DNA from: Streptomyces venezuelae
Lineage (GTDB): Bacteria; Actinomycetota; Actinomycetes; Streptomycetales; Streptomycetaceae
Assembly: GCF_008642335.1 (NCBI RefSeq)
Contig: NZ_CP029191.1
Location: forward strand, 3,658,001-3,722,000
Length of the DNA stretch: 64,000 nt
Direction of reading: 5' to 3'
Within the stretch, counting starts at the first letter, position 1; the number at the start of each line of letters is the position of its first letter. The notes beneath the pieces are model-generated. The model worked only from the letters and a program-made list of their open reading frames with translations, made no database searches and was not told the DNA's origin. The translations under genes and the position numbers were made by a program. Below, piece after piece: positions 56,756 through 64,000 of the stretch.

Positions 56756-57991
56756 TCAGCCGATGGCACGTCCGAGGACGTAGACGGCCGGGGCGGCCGC
56801 CGCCAGCGGCAGCGCGACGCCCGCGGTCATGTGCACGAAGCGCGACGGGTAGTCGTAGCTGGCGACGCGGTGCCCGATCAGCGCGCAGACCCCGGCGCCG
56901 AGCGCGAGCAGCGCGCCCTCGCTGCCGTACTCCGTCGTCCCGCCGACCGCGATCCCGGCGCCCGCGGCCGCGAGCAGCGCGACGATCACGGAGGCGGCGG
57001 TGGGCAGCGGCAGCGCGCGGGCGAGGATCGCGACGGCGACGGCGATGCCGCCCACGGTCACCGCGTCGGCCGCGGCCGCGAGGTGCCCGGCCGCGACGAT
57101 CGCGAGCGCCGACGAGACCACCGTGGCCATCAGCCCGTACATCCGCTCGTCGGCCCCCGCGTGGCTGCGCAGCTGCAGCACGAGGACGAGCAGCACCCAC
57201 ACGCCGAGCGTGCCGAGGACGGCGGCGGGCGCGTCCTCCTTGCCGACGGCGAGCAGCGCGACGTCCGCGACGACACCGCCGAGGAAGGCGAGCGCGATGC
57301 CCTGCCGCGCGGGCCACATGCCGTTGAGCCGGAACCATCCGGCGGCGGTCACGGCCTGCAGGAGCACGAGCGGTACGAGCAGCGCGTACTGCCCGACGGC
57401 GGCACCCGCCGCGAGCAGCAGCCCGAGCACGGCGGTCAGCGCGGCGGGCTGCATCCCCGGCTCGATGATCGGCGAGCGGCCCTCGGCGCGGGCGCGCTGG
57501 GCGTCGGTGATGCGGGGGTTGCCGGTGGTGGTGGCGGGCCCGTACGAGGACGCGTCGCCGGCGGCGGGGGCGGGTCCGGGCTCCGGTTCCGGCGCGGGCT
57601 CGGGAGCGGCGCTCTGCGGCGGCAGGTACGCGGTCTCCGTCACGTCCACCGCTGCGGGCGCCTGGTGGCCCACCTGCGTCTCCCAGGTCTGCCCCTCCCA
57701 CTGCTGGGTGTGGTGCTCCTGGCCGTACTGCTGCTGGGGTTCGGCGTAGTACTGCTGCTGGGGGTACGGCCGCCCGTACTGGTCCCGGCCGTACTGGTCG
57801 TGCCCGTACTGCTGCTGCTGCGCGTAGTACTGCTGCTGGTCCGGATACGGCTGTTGCTGCTGCTGGTCCGGGTAAGGCTGCTGTTGTTGCTGCTGCTCCT
57901 CCGGATACGGCTGCTGTCCGGGGTACTGCTGGTGCGGATACGGCGCGTACCCGTCGTATCCCTCGTACCCCTCATAGGGCTGATCGGACAT
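56756..57991 (-). CDS. Polytopic membrane protein with Gln/Tyr/Pro-rich N-terminus
   Basis: A 411-residue protein. Residues 1-115 are extremely rich in Gln, Tyr and Pro, with repeated PYPDQQQ and QYGRDQYGR units: a prion-like, probably disordered cytoplasmic segment. A Pro/Glu/Ala linker follows, then about eight TM helices (about 185-405). Function unknown; the TM domain has no clear relatives by eye. The ATG at 57991 has GGAGG 9 nt upstream, inside the end of the MoaD-like gene. It is cotranscribed with that gene. Confidence 0.75.
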   Translation of the reverse strand: MSDQPYEGYEGYDGYAPYPHQQYPGQQPYPEEQQQQQQPYPDQQQQQPYPDQQQYYAQQQQYGHDQYGRDQYGRPYPQQQYYAEPQQQYGQEHHTQQWEGQTWETQVGHQAPAAVDVTETAYLPPQSAAPEPAPEPEPGPAPAAGDASSYGPATTTGNPRITDAQRARAEGRSPIIEPGMQPAALTAVLGLLLAAGAAVGQYALLVPLVLLQAVTAAGWFRLNGMWPARQGIALAFLGGVVADVALLAVGKEDAPAAVLGTLGVWVLLVLVLQLRSHAGADERMYGLMATVVSSALAIVAAGHLAAAADAVTVGGIAVAVAILARALPLPTAASVIVALLAAAGAGIAVGGTTEYGSEGALLALGAGVCALIGHRVASYDYPSRFVHMTAGVALPLAAAAPAVYVLGRAIG

Positions 57992-57996
57992 GGTGC

Positions 57997-58251
57997 TCAT
58001 CCTCCTGCGAACGGCGGGAGCACCTCGACCGTGCCGCCCTCGGCCAGCCGTACGGTCTCATGCCTCCGGGTCCCGACGGGGGCCCCGTCGACCAGGAAGG
58101 AGCAGCGCTGCAGGACCCGGACGAGTTCACCGGGATGCCGCTCGCGCGCGGCGTCCAGCGCGTCGGCGAGCGTCGCCGCCTCGTACGGCTCCTCGGCGAC
58201 GCCCGCGGCCGCCTTGGCAGCGGCCCAGTAACGAATGGTGCCGTTCACCAT
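57997..58251 (-). CDS. MoaD/ThiS-family sulfur-carrier protein
   Basis: An 84-residue ubiquitin-fold protein: GTIRYWAAAKAAAGVAEEPYEAATLADALDAARERH at the start and VEVLPPFAGG at the end. The exposed C-terminal Gly-Gly is the site of thiocarboxylation in MoaD/ThiS. No MoaE or MoeB gene is nearby, so its partner pathway (molybdopterin, cysteine or thio-tRNA) is open. The sulfurtransferase lies about 2.5 kb away on the same strand. AAGGGGAG precedes the ATG. Confidence 0.88.
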   Translation of the reverse strand: MVNGTIRYWAAAKAAAGVAEEPYEAATLADALDAARERHPGELVRVLQRCSFLVDGAPVGTRRHETVRLAEGGTVEVLPPFAGG

Positions 58252-58267
58252 GCGACTCCCCTTCCTT

Positions 58268-59113
58268 TCAGTCGGCGGTTGCCGACGTCCATGATGCCGT
58301 GGCCCACGAGGCGATCCGTCCGACGAGCTCGTCGGACGCCGCGTGCTCCGCGTGTCCCATGCCCTCTTCCAGCCACAGCTCCGCCCCGCCGTCGGCGGCC
58401 GCGGCGAGCATCCGCGGATGGTCGAGCGGAAAGTACGGGTCCCGGTCGCCGTGGACGACGAGCAGCGGCGTCGGGGCGATGAGCGGGACGGACTCGACGG
58501 GCGAAAGGGGGACGGGGTCCCACTCGTGCGGGTGGATTCTCGTCCGCAGTCCGTAGCGGCCGACGGCGCGTCCGGCGGGCCGGGTGACGACCCAGTGCAG
58601 CCGCCGCATCGGCGCCGTCCCCCGGTAGAACCACCGCGCGGGGGCACTCACGGCCACCACCGCGTCGGTCCGCGCTTCCGTGCGCCCCCTGTGCAACGCG
58701 GCGTGACGGAGGACGACCGAGCCGCCCATCGAGAAACCGACGGTGACCACGCGCTCGTACCCGAGGGACCGCGCCCACTCCACCGCCGCCGCCAGGTCGA
58801 GGACCTCGCGGTCGCCCACCGTCGAGTGTCCGCCGGAGTTGCCGTGGCCCCGGAACGAGAAGGTGATCACGGCCGCACGCTGGGCGAGGACGCCCGCGAT
58901 CCGGCGCACGTGCGGGCGCGCGAGATCCCCCGAGAAGCCGTGCGCGACGACGATCGCGAGCTCACCGGAGGGGTCGGGCCCGGGGTCGTGAGCGGCCTCG
59001 ACGGCCACCCCGTCCTGTGTACGGAGCGTGGCCCTCCGCTGAACGCCGCGCTGACCGCGAGTGAGCGGAGGCACAGAAGATCGCGCCTCTTGACCTGCCG
59101 GACCGGAGTTCAT
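58268..59113 (-). CDS. Alpha/beta-hydrolase
   Basis: A 281-residue hydrolase. [14 protein letters not shown] (oxyanion region), [35 protein letters not shown] (nucleophile Ser128 in G-x-S-x-G) and [14 protein letters not shown] (acidic residue), with a late His in MGHAEHA, complete the catalytic triad. The substrate is unknown. It lies upstream of the MoaD-like gene, 16 nt away, and is divergent from glnR. Confidence 0.88.
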   Translation of the reverse strand: MNSGPAGQEARSSVPPLTRGQRGVQRRATLRTQDGVAVEAAHDPGPDPSGELAIVVAHGFSGDLARPHVRRIAGVLAQRAAVITFSFRGHGNSGGHSTVGDREVLDLAAAVEWARSLGYERVVTVGFSMGGSVVLRHAALHRGRTEARTDAVVAVSAPARWFYRGTAPMRRLHWVVTRPAGRAVGRYGLRTRIHPHEWDPVPLSPVESVPLIAPTPLLVVHGDRDPYFPLDHPRMLAAAADGGAELWLEEGMGHAEHAASDELVGRIASWATASWTSATAD

Positions 59114-59273
59114 GTGGGCTATTCTGCTGGGCAGAGGATCCGGGCAGCGCAGCCCCCGGGTCCTTTCGTGCTTTCCGGGGCTCCGGGCGCGGGCCCGCAG
59201 AAAGCACGGTTTTCCAGCAGTACGAAGCAGTGCCGTAAACGTCCTCGCAGGGACCGAGGAGGAACCAGACGTT

Positions 59274-59330
59274 ATGGGCGAGCGAAACGTGCACGACAGT
59301 CGGACGATCCGGGCAGGTGGTCGGCGGTGA
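59274..59330 (+). CDS. 18-residue ORF overlapping the glnR start
   Basis: ATG preceded by GAGGAGG (59256-59262, 11 nt spacing). The peptide starts MGERNVHD and its TGA (59328-59330) overlaps the glnR GTG in a GTGA junction. The frame is open further up, but only this ATG has a ribosome binding site. It could couple translation of glnR. Confidence 0.5.
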   Translation: MGERNVHDSRTIRAGGRR

Positions 59331-60088
59331 GCTCACTGCTGCTCCTCACCAATGCCCTCCAGCCGTCGACGGAGGTGCTCCCCGCTCTCGGCCTGCTCCT
59401 TCACAGCGTGCGCGTCGCCCCCGCGGAGGGCCCCGCTCTCGTCGACACCCCCGGTGCCGACGTCATCCTGATCGACGGGCGCCGCGACCTCCCGCAGGTC
59501 CGCAGCCTCTGCCAGCTGCTCCGCTCCACAGGGCCGGGCTGTCCGCTGGTCCTCGTCGTGACGGAGGGCGGCCTCGCGGCCGTCACCGCGGACTGGGGCA
59601 TCGACGACGTCCTCCTCGACACGGCGGGCCCCGCCGAGGTCGAGGCGCGGCTGCGGCTCGCGATGGGCCGCCAGTCGATCACCGCCGACGACTCCCCCAT
59701 GGAGATCCGCAACGGCGACCTCTCCGTGGACGAGGCGACGTACAGCGCGAAGCTGAAGGGCCGGGTCCTCGACCTGACCTTCAAGGAGTTCGAGTTGCTC
59801 AAATATCTGGCGCAGCACCCGGGGCGTGTCTTCACGCGCGCCCAGCTGCTGCAGGAGGTGTGGGGCTACGACTACTTCGGCGGCACCCGCACGGTAGACG
59901 TGCACGTGCGGCGGTTGCGGGCGAAGCTCGGCGTCGAGCACGAGTCGCTGATCGGCACCGTCCGCAACGTCGGCTACCGCTTCGTCACGCCGGAGAAGGC
60001 GGACCGCGCCGCCGACGCCGAGAAGGCGAAGGCGGCCGCACCACGGGGCGAGCAGAAGGAAGCTGCCGTACGCCCTGCCCAGCGGTAG
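59327..60088 (+). CDS. glnR: GlnR, global nitrogen-response regulator
   Basis: A 253-residue OmpR-like regulator. The N-terminal receiver-like domain (1-115) begins [34 protein letters not shown] and contains [13 protein letters not shown]; GlnR is an atypical, phosphorylation-independent receiver. The winged-helix domain (about 130-230) has [55 protein letters not shown]. GlnR controls glnA, amtB and ure genes in Streptomyces. The start is GTG; only CAGGTGG is seen upstream, and a short upstream ORF ends in the start codon. Confidence 0.93.
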   Translation: MSSLLLLTNALQPSTEVLPALGLLLHSVRVAPAEGPALVDTPGADVILIDGRRDLPQVRSLCQLLRSTGPGCPLVLVVTEGGLAAVTADWGIDDVLLDTAGPAEVEARLRLAMGRQSITADDSPMEIRNGDLSVDEATYSAKLKGRVLDLTFKEFELLKYLAQHPGRVFTRAQLLQEVWGYDYFGGTRTVDVHVRRLRAKLGVEHESLIGTVRNVGYRFVTPEKADRAADAEKAKAAAPRGEQKEAAVRPAQR

Positions 60089-60111
60089 TTCCATCCGCGT
60101 AGACTCCGCGC

Positions 60112-61134
60112 GTGGCCAAGGTGACTCGGGATGACGTGGCAAGACTTGCGGGTACTTCGACCGCGGTCGTCAGTTACGTCATCAACAACGGACCCAGGCC
60201 GGTCGCCCCGGCCACGCGCGAGCGGGTACTCGCCGCGATCAAGGAGCTGGGCTACCGGCCCGACCGTGTTGCCCAGGCCATGGCCTCGCGGCGCACGGAC
60301 CTCATAGGCATGATCGTGCCGGACGCGCGCCAGCCGTTCTTCGCGGAGATGACGCACGCCGTGGAACAGGCGGCGTCCGAGCGCGGAAAGATGGTCCTGG
60401 TCGGGAACTCCGACTACGTGGAGGAGCGCGAGACGCACTACCTCCGCGCCTTCCTCGGCATGCGGGTCTCCGGCCTCATCCTCGTCAGCCACGGCCTGAC
60501 CGACCAGGCCGCCGCCGAGATCGACGCGTGGGACGCGCGCGTGGTGCTGCTCCACGAGCGGCCCGAGGCCATCGACGACGTCGCGGTCGTCACGGACGAC
60601 GTGGGCGGCGCGCAGCTCGCCACCCGCCACCTCCTGGAGCACGGCCACGAGTACGTCGCCTGTGTCGGCGGCACCGCCGAGACCCCGACCGTCGGCGACC
60701 CCGTCTCCGACCACGTCGAGGGCTGGCGGCGCGCGATGCGGGAGGCCGGGCGGTCGGTGGAGGGGCGGCTCTTCGAAGCGCCGTACAACCGCTACGACGC
60801 GTACCAGGTGGGCCTGGAGCTCCTCGCCCGCCCTGATAGGCCCACCGCGATCTTCTGCTCCACGGACGACCAGGCGATCGGCATCCTGCGGGCGGCGCGC
60901 GAGCTGCGCATCGACGTGCCGGGGGAGCTGGCGGTGGCCGGCTTCGACGACGTGAAGGAGGCGGGGCTCACGGACCCGCCGCTGACGACGGTCGCATCGG
61001 ACCGGCCCGCGATGGCGCGGGCGGCGGTGGACCTGGTCCTCGACGACGGACTCCGGGTCGCCGGGTCGCGGCGTGAGCGGCTGAAGCTGTTCCCGTCCCG
61101 GCTGGTCGTGCGGCAGTCCTGCGGCTGCAAGTAG
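60112..61134 (+). CDS. LacI-family transcriptional regulator
   Basis: A 340-residue protein. The HTH and hinge are [57 protein letters not shown]. The periplasmic-binding-like domain has [24 protein letters not shown] and [27 protein letters not shown] (60100-60105) lies 6 nt before the GTG (leaderless). No sugar operon is adjacent, so the regulon is not evident. The C-terminal SCGCK cluster has two cysteines. Confidence 0.9.
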   Translation: MAKVTRDDVARLAGTSTAVVSYVINNGPRPVAPATRERVLAAIKELGYRPDRVAQAMASRRTDLIGMIVPDARQPFFAEMTHAVEQAASERGKMVLVGNSDYVEERETHYLRAFLGMRVSGLILVSHGLTDQAAAEIDAWDARVVLLHERPEAIDDVAVVTDDVGGAQLATRHLLEHGHEYVACVGGTAETPTVGDPVSDHVEGWRRAMREAGRSVEGRLFEAPYNRYDAYQVGLELLARPDRPTAIFCSTDDQAIGILRAARELRIDVPGELAVAGFDDVKEAGLTDPPLTTVASDRPAMARAAVDLVLDDGLRVAGSRRERLKLFPSRLVVRQSCGCK

Positions 61135-61245
61135 GACGCTTCCGGTAGCCGCGCGGCCCGCCTTTATATCGGGCATACGCACTTCTGCCGGGCTTCTCAG
61201 GACGTACTCAGGCAGCTCTCATGTACGGCGGACAGTCTCATAGCC

Positions 61246-62277
61246 ATGACCGAGACCTTCCGCCACAGCGGCGAGTACCCCCAGCAGCAGTCGTCAGCGC
61301 CTGTGCACCACGGCGGTACGCAGGGAGGCACCGCGCACGGCGCGTGGCCGCCCCCGCCCGCCTTCGCGCCGGAAGAACCTCAGGCACCCGCCCCCCGGCG
61401 GCGCCGCGCCAAGGGTCCGGTGGCCCTCATCGCCGCCGTCGCGATAGCGGCGGCCGCGGTGGGCGGCGGCACCGCGTACGCCGTGCAGACGCTCACCGGC
61501 AGGGACGGCGGCACCTCGGCGACCAGCACCGACGTCGTGCCGACGAGCAAGAAGGGCACCGTCTCCGGGGTCGCCGAGGCGGTCAGCCCCAGCATCGTCG
61601 AGGTCGGCGCCACGACGGCCCAGGGCAAGTCGACGGGGTCCGGGGTCATCACGAGGAGCGACGGCGAGATCGTCACCAACAACCACGTCATCGCGGGCGC
61701 CACGTCGGTCAAGGTGCGGACGAACGACGGCAGGACGTACGACGCCGAGGTCGTCGGCACCGACAGCAAGAAGGACCTCGCCCTCCTCCAGCTGAAGGGC
61801 GCGTCCGGGCTCAAACCGGCCACCCTCGGCAACTCCGACAATGTCAGGGTCGGCGACGAGGTCGTCGCCATCGGCTCCCCCGAGGGCCTCACCGGCACGG
61901 TGACCAGCGGCATCATCTCCGCGCTCGACCGCGACGTCACGGTCGCCACGGGCGAGGGCCAAGAGCAGCCGCAGAGCCCGGAGGGCGGCTGGCCGTTCGA
62001 GTTCGACGGGCGCCAGTTCAACGGTGACACGGGCTCGTCGAAGACCACGTACAAGGCGCTGCAGACCGACGCGTCGCTCAACCCCGGCAACTCCGGCGGC
62101 GCCCTCATCGACATGAACGGCAACATCATCGGCATCAACTCGGCGATGTACTCTCCCAGTTCGTCGCAGGGCGGCTCGGAGTCCGCGTCCTCCGGCAGCG
62201 TCGGTCTCGGCTTCGCCATACCGATCGACGCGGTCAAGGACGACCTCGGCAAGCTCCGCTCGGGCTCGAAGACCTGA
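61246..62277 (+). CDS. HtrA-like serine protease without PDZ domain
   Basis: A 343-residue membrane-anchored protease. A His/Pro/Gln-rich cytoplasmic N-terminus (1-55), one TM helix (about 57-78) and a trypsin-like domain with His147 (TNNHVIAG), Asp177 (KKDLALL) and Ser283 (NPGNSGGAL). No PDZ domain follows; the protein ends soon after the protease fold. It is immediately upstream of an MprA-like regulator gene, matching the mprAB-pepD linkage known in mycobacteria, so envelope-stress control is likely (inference). Confidence 0.9.
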   Translation: MTETFRHSGEYPQQQSSAPVHHGGTQGGTAHGAWPPPPAFAPEEPQAPAPRRRRAKGPVALIAAVAIAAAAVGGGTAYAVQTLTGRDGGTSATSTDVVPTSKKGTVSGVAEAVSPSIVEVGATTAQGKSTGSGVITRSDGEIVTNNHVIAGATSVKVRTNDGRTYDAEVVGTDSKKDLALLQLKGASGLKPATLGNSDNVRVGDEVVAIGSPEGLTGTVTSGIISALDRDVTVATGEGQEQPQSPEGGWPFEFDGRQFNGDTGSSKTTYKALQTDASLNPGNSGGALIDMNGNIIGINSAMYSPSSSQGGSESASSGSVGLGFAIPIDAVKDDLGKLRSGSKT

Positions 62278-62368
62278 CCTGGAGCGCTCCGGCCCCCCTC
62301 GCGTGCGAGGCTGATACCGGCGATACCGGCCCCGTTCCGTCCCACCGACCCGAGGAAGACCGCATCCC

Positions 62369-63106
62369 ATGAGCCCCGCCGAAGGCGACCGCACCGGTGA
62401 CCGCGAGCAGCTGCGCATCCTGATCGTGGACGACGAACCCGCCGTGCGGGAGGCGCTCCGGCGCAGCCTCGCCTTCGAGGGGTACGGCACCGAGGTCGCG
62501 GTCGACGGCGCCGACGCGCTGGAGAAGGCCGCGGCGTACCGTCCCGACCTCGTCGTCCTCGACATCCAGATGCCCCGCATGGACGGCCTGACCGCCGCGC
62601 GCCGGCTCCGCTCCGCGGGATCGACCACCCCGATCCTGATGCTGACGGCGCGCGACACCGTCGGCGACCGGGTCACGGGACTCGACGCGGGCGCCGACGA
62701 CTACCTGGTCAAGCCGTTCGAGCTGGACGAGCTCTTCGCCCGCATCCGCGCGCTGCTGCGCCGCAGCTCGTACGCGCCCGGGGCCGGGCAGGACGCGGAG
62801 GGCGACACGCTCGCCTTCGCCGACCTGCGGATGGACCTCGCGACGCGCGAGGTCACGCGGGGTACGCGGACGGTGGAGCTGACCCGTACGGAGTTCACGC
62901 TCCTGGAGATGTTCCTCGCGCACCCGCGCCAGGTCCTGACCCGCGAGCAGATCCTCAAGGCGGTCTGGGGCTTCGACTTCGAGCCGTCGTCCAACTCCCT
63001 CGACGTGTACGTCATGTACCTGCGCCGCAAGACGGAGGCGGGCGGCGAACCGCGCCTCGTGCACACGGTGCGGGGAGTCGGGTACGTGCTGCGGGGCGGC
63101 GAGTGA
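62369..63106 (+). CDS. OmpR-family response regulator (MprA-like)
   Basis: A 245-residue regulator. The receiver domain has [12 protein letters not shown], Asp65 in VVLDIQMPR and [19 protein letters not shown]. The winged helix has [53 protein letters not shown], characteristic of MprA. GAGGAAG precedes the ATG. Its stop overlaps the kinase start (GTGA). It probably controls the upstream protease gene. Confidence 0.92.
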   Translation: MSPAEGDRTGDREQLRILIVDDEPAVREALRRSLAFEGYGTEVAVDGADALEKAAAYRPDLVVLDIQMPRMDGLTAARRLRSAGSTTPILMLTARDTVGDRVTGLDAGADDYLVKPFELDELFARIRALLRRSSYAPGAGQDAEGDTLAFADLRMDLATREVTRGTRTVELTRTEFTLLEMFLAHPRQVLTREQILKAVWGFDFEPSSNSLDVYVMYLRRKTEAGGEPRLVHTVRGVGYVLRGGE

Positions 63107-64000
63107 ACAGGGCGCTGCGCCGGTTCCGGGGGCTGCCGCTGCGATCGCGGCTGGCGCTGCTGGTGGCGACGGCGGTGGCGCTTGCGGTCGCCGCGGCGGC
63201 GGTGACGTGTTGGTTCGTGGTGCGCAACGCGTTGCTGGACTCGTTGGACGACGCGCTGAGCAGCAATCGCCCGAAGCCGGGCGAGGTGATCCAGCAGATC
63301 GACATCGACGCGGTGGCCGGCGGCGCGCGCTGTCTGCGCGAGATCCCGGGCCGCGACCAGCCGGACCTCTACAAGCAGATCATCCAGGTCGTCGCCAAGA
63401 ACGGCACGAACTGCATCGTGCTGGGCCGCCAGTCGATCAAGGTCGACGCGTCGGACAGCGCGGTGGCCGCGCGCGAGCGCACCGCGACGTACCACGACAC
63501 CACCGCGGCGAACGGCGAGAAGTACCGGGTCTACACCTACCCGCTGGAGGACAGCCCCGAGCTCCAGCTCGCCGTCTCCGTGGCCCGCCCCTACAGCGAG
63601 ATCGACGACACGCTCGACAACCTCGCCCTGATCCTCCTCGTCGTCGCCGGCATCGGCGTCCTCGGCGCCGGCGCGGCCGGACTCTGGGTGGCCCGCACCG
63701 GACTCCGCCCCGTCGACCAACTCACCGCCGCCGTGGAACACGTGGCCCGCACCGAGGACCTGAGTCTCCGCATCCCCGTGGAGGGCGACGACGAGATCGC
63801 CCGGCTTTCGGAGTCCTTCAACTCGATGACCGCCTCACTGGCGTCCTCCCGCGACCTCCAGCAGCAACTGATCGCCGACGCGGGCCACGAGCTCCGCACC
63901 CCGCTCACCTCGCTGCGCACGAACATCGAGCTGCTCGCACGGAGCGAGGAGACGGGCCGGGCCATCCCGCCCGACGACCGCAAGGCACTGCTCGCGTCGG
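63103..64000 (+). CDS. Sensor histidine kinase (MprB-like), partial
   Basis: The first 299 codons of a kinase cut by the window end. Two TM helices (about 15-38 and 168-190) flank an extracytoplasmic domain. A HAMP domain (about 200-245) leads to the dimerisation helix with [20 protein letters not shown] (His262). The GTG start overlaps the regulator stop by 4 bp. The ATPase domain is beyond the window. Confidence 0.9.
   Translation, partial: MNRALRRFRGLPLRSRLALLVATAVALAVAAAAVTCWFVVRNALLDSLDDALSSNRPKPGEVIQQIDIDAVAGGARCLREIPGRDQPDLYKQIIQVVAKNGTNCIVLGRQSIKVDASDSAVAARERTATYHDTTAANGEKYRVYTYPLEDSPELQLAVSVARPYSEIDDTLDNLALILLVVAGIGVLGAGAAGLWVARTGLRPVDQLTAAVEHVARTEDLSLRIPVEGDDEIARLSESFNSMTASLASSRDLQQQLIADAGHELRTPLTSLRTNIELLARSEETGRAIPPDDRKALLAS

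Noticed and set aside
59112..59330. 72-codon version of the ORF before glnR
   Set aside because: Its ATG lies in the divergent promoter without a ribosome binding site; only the internal ATG at 59274 has one.

Overview
The window is a very GC-rich stretch of a Streptomyces chromosome. Diagnostic genes are msiK (ATPase shared by sugar ABC importers), mshA (mycothiol synthesis), carD, the phoU/phoR-phoP phosphate locus with PHO boxes, glnR, nur, rsiG (c-di-GMP-dependent anti-sigma-WhiG) and the developmental genes devA, devB and devE. From memory, not a search, the backbone order resembles the S. coelicolor segment running from about SCO4240 down to about SCO4155, with accessory genes inserted in places. 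Many genes look leaderless, with a TANNNT -10 hexamer 6-7 nt before the start codon.

Layout. 1-0.7 kb: a small membrane protein, a fragment of a bifunctional DNA primase/polymerase that looks like the scar of an integrated element, and tRNA-Thr(UGU). 0.75-5.3 kb: msiK, a secreted protein, a sugar nucleotidyltransferase and a DoxX-like membrane protein. 5.3-10.4 kb (minus strand): rlmB, cysS, an F420/PPOX-type oxidoreductase, ispF/ispD and carD. 11-15 kb: a lipoprotein, phoR-phoP, divergent phoU with two PHO boxes between them, and a Cys-rich mini-protein. 15.2-18.1 kb: an HNH protein, then a small membrane protein, a HutC-type GntR regulator and a RsbW-like ATPase. 18.2-27.4 kb: gpmA, then an accessory group (MFS, parallel beta-helix glycosidase-like, erythromycin-esterase-like, TetR), then mshA-ybjN and a methyltransferase. 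27.7-33 kb: an NlpC/P60 hydrolase, a receiver-PP2C phosphatase, the HTH/HbhA-like/DUF2516 trio and an acetyltransferase. 33-44.8 kb: an accessory block with a UvrA paralogue, ene-reductase, PHB depolymerase, GlxA-type regulator, imine-reductase-like oxidoreductase, class B PBP, HelD-like ATPase and TetR. 44.8-51 kb: a signalling cluster with a membrane protein carrying the DevA-type C-terminal domain, an APH-like kinase, devB-devA, devE, two paralogous small membrane proteins and rsiG. 51-59 kb: dtd, ygfZ, nur, nitrobindin-like, small proteins, a thiosulfate sulfurtransferase with a Cys-containing leader peptide, DUF2993 and MoaD-like proteins and a hydrolase. 59.2-64 kb: glnR, a LacI regulator, an HtrA-like protease and an MprA/MprB-like two-component pair whose kinase runs off the window.

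Most interesting signals: (i) DevA, DevE and a neighbouring two-TM protein share one C-terminal domain; devA and devE share the same promoter-proximal inverted repeats, and each is paired with a small membrane-protein gene; (ii) short tandem duplications that include the stop codon occur at five genes, and one array adds pentapeptide repeats to a regulator; (iii) a leaderless Cys-containing leader peptide lies before the sulfurtransferase gene; (iv) a short ORF before glnR has its stop codon overlapping the glnR start; (v) a primase/polymerase fragment abuts the tRNA-Thr terminator.
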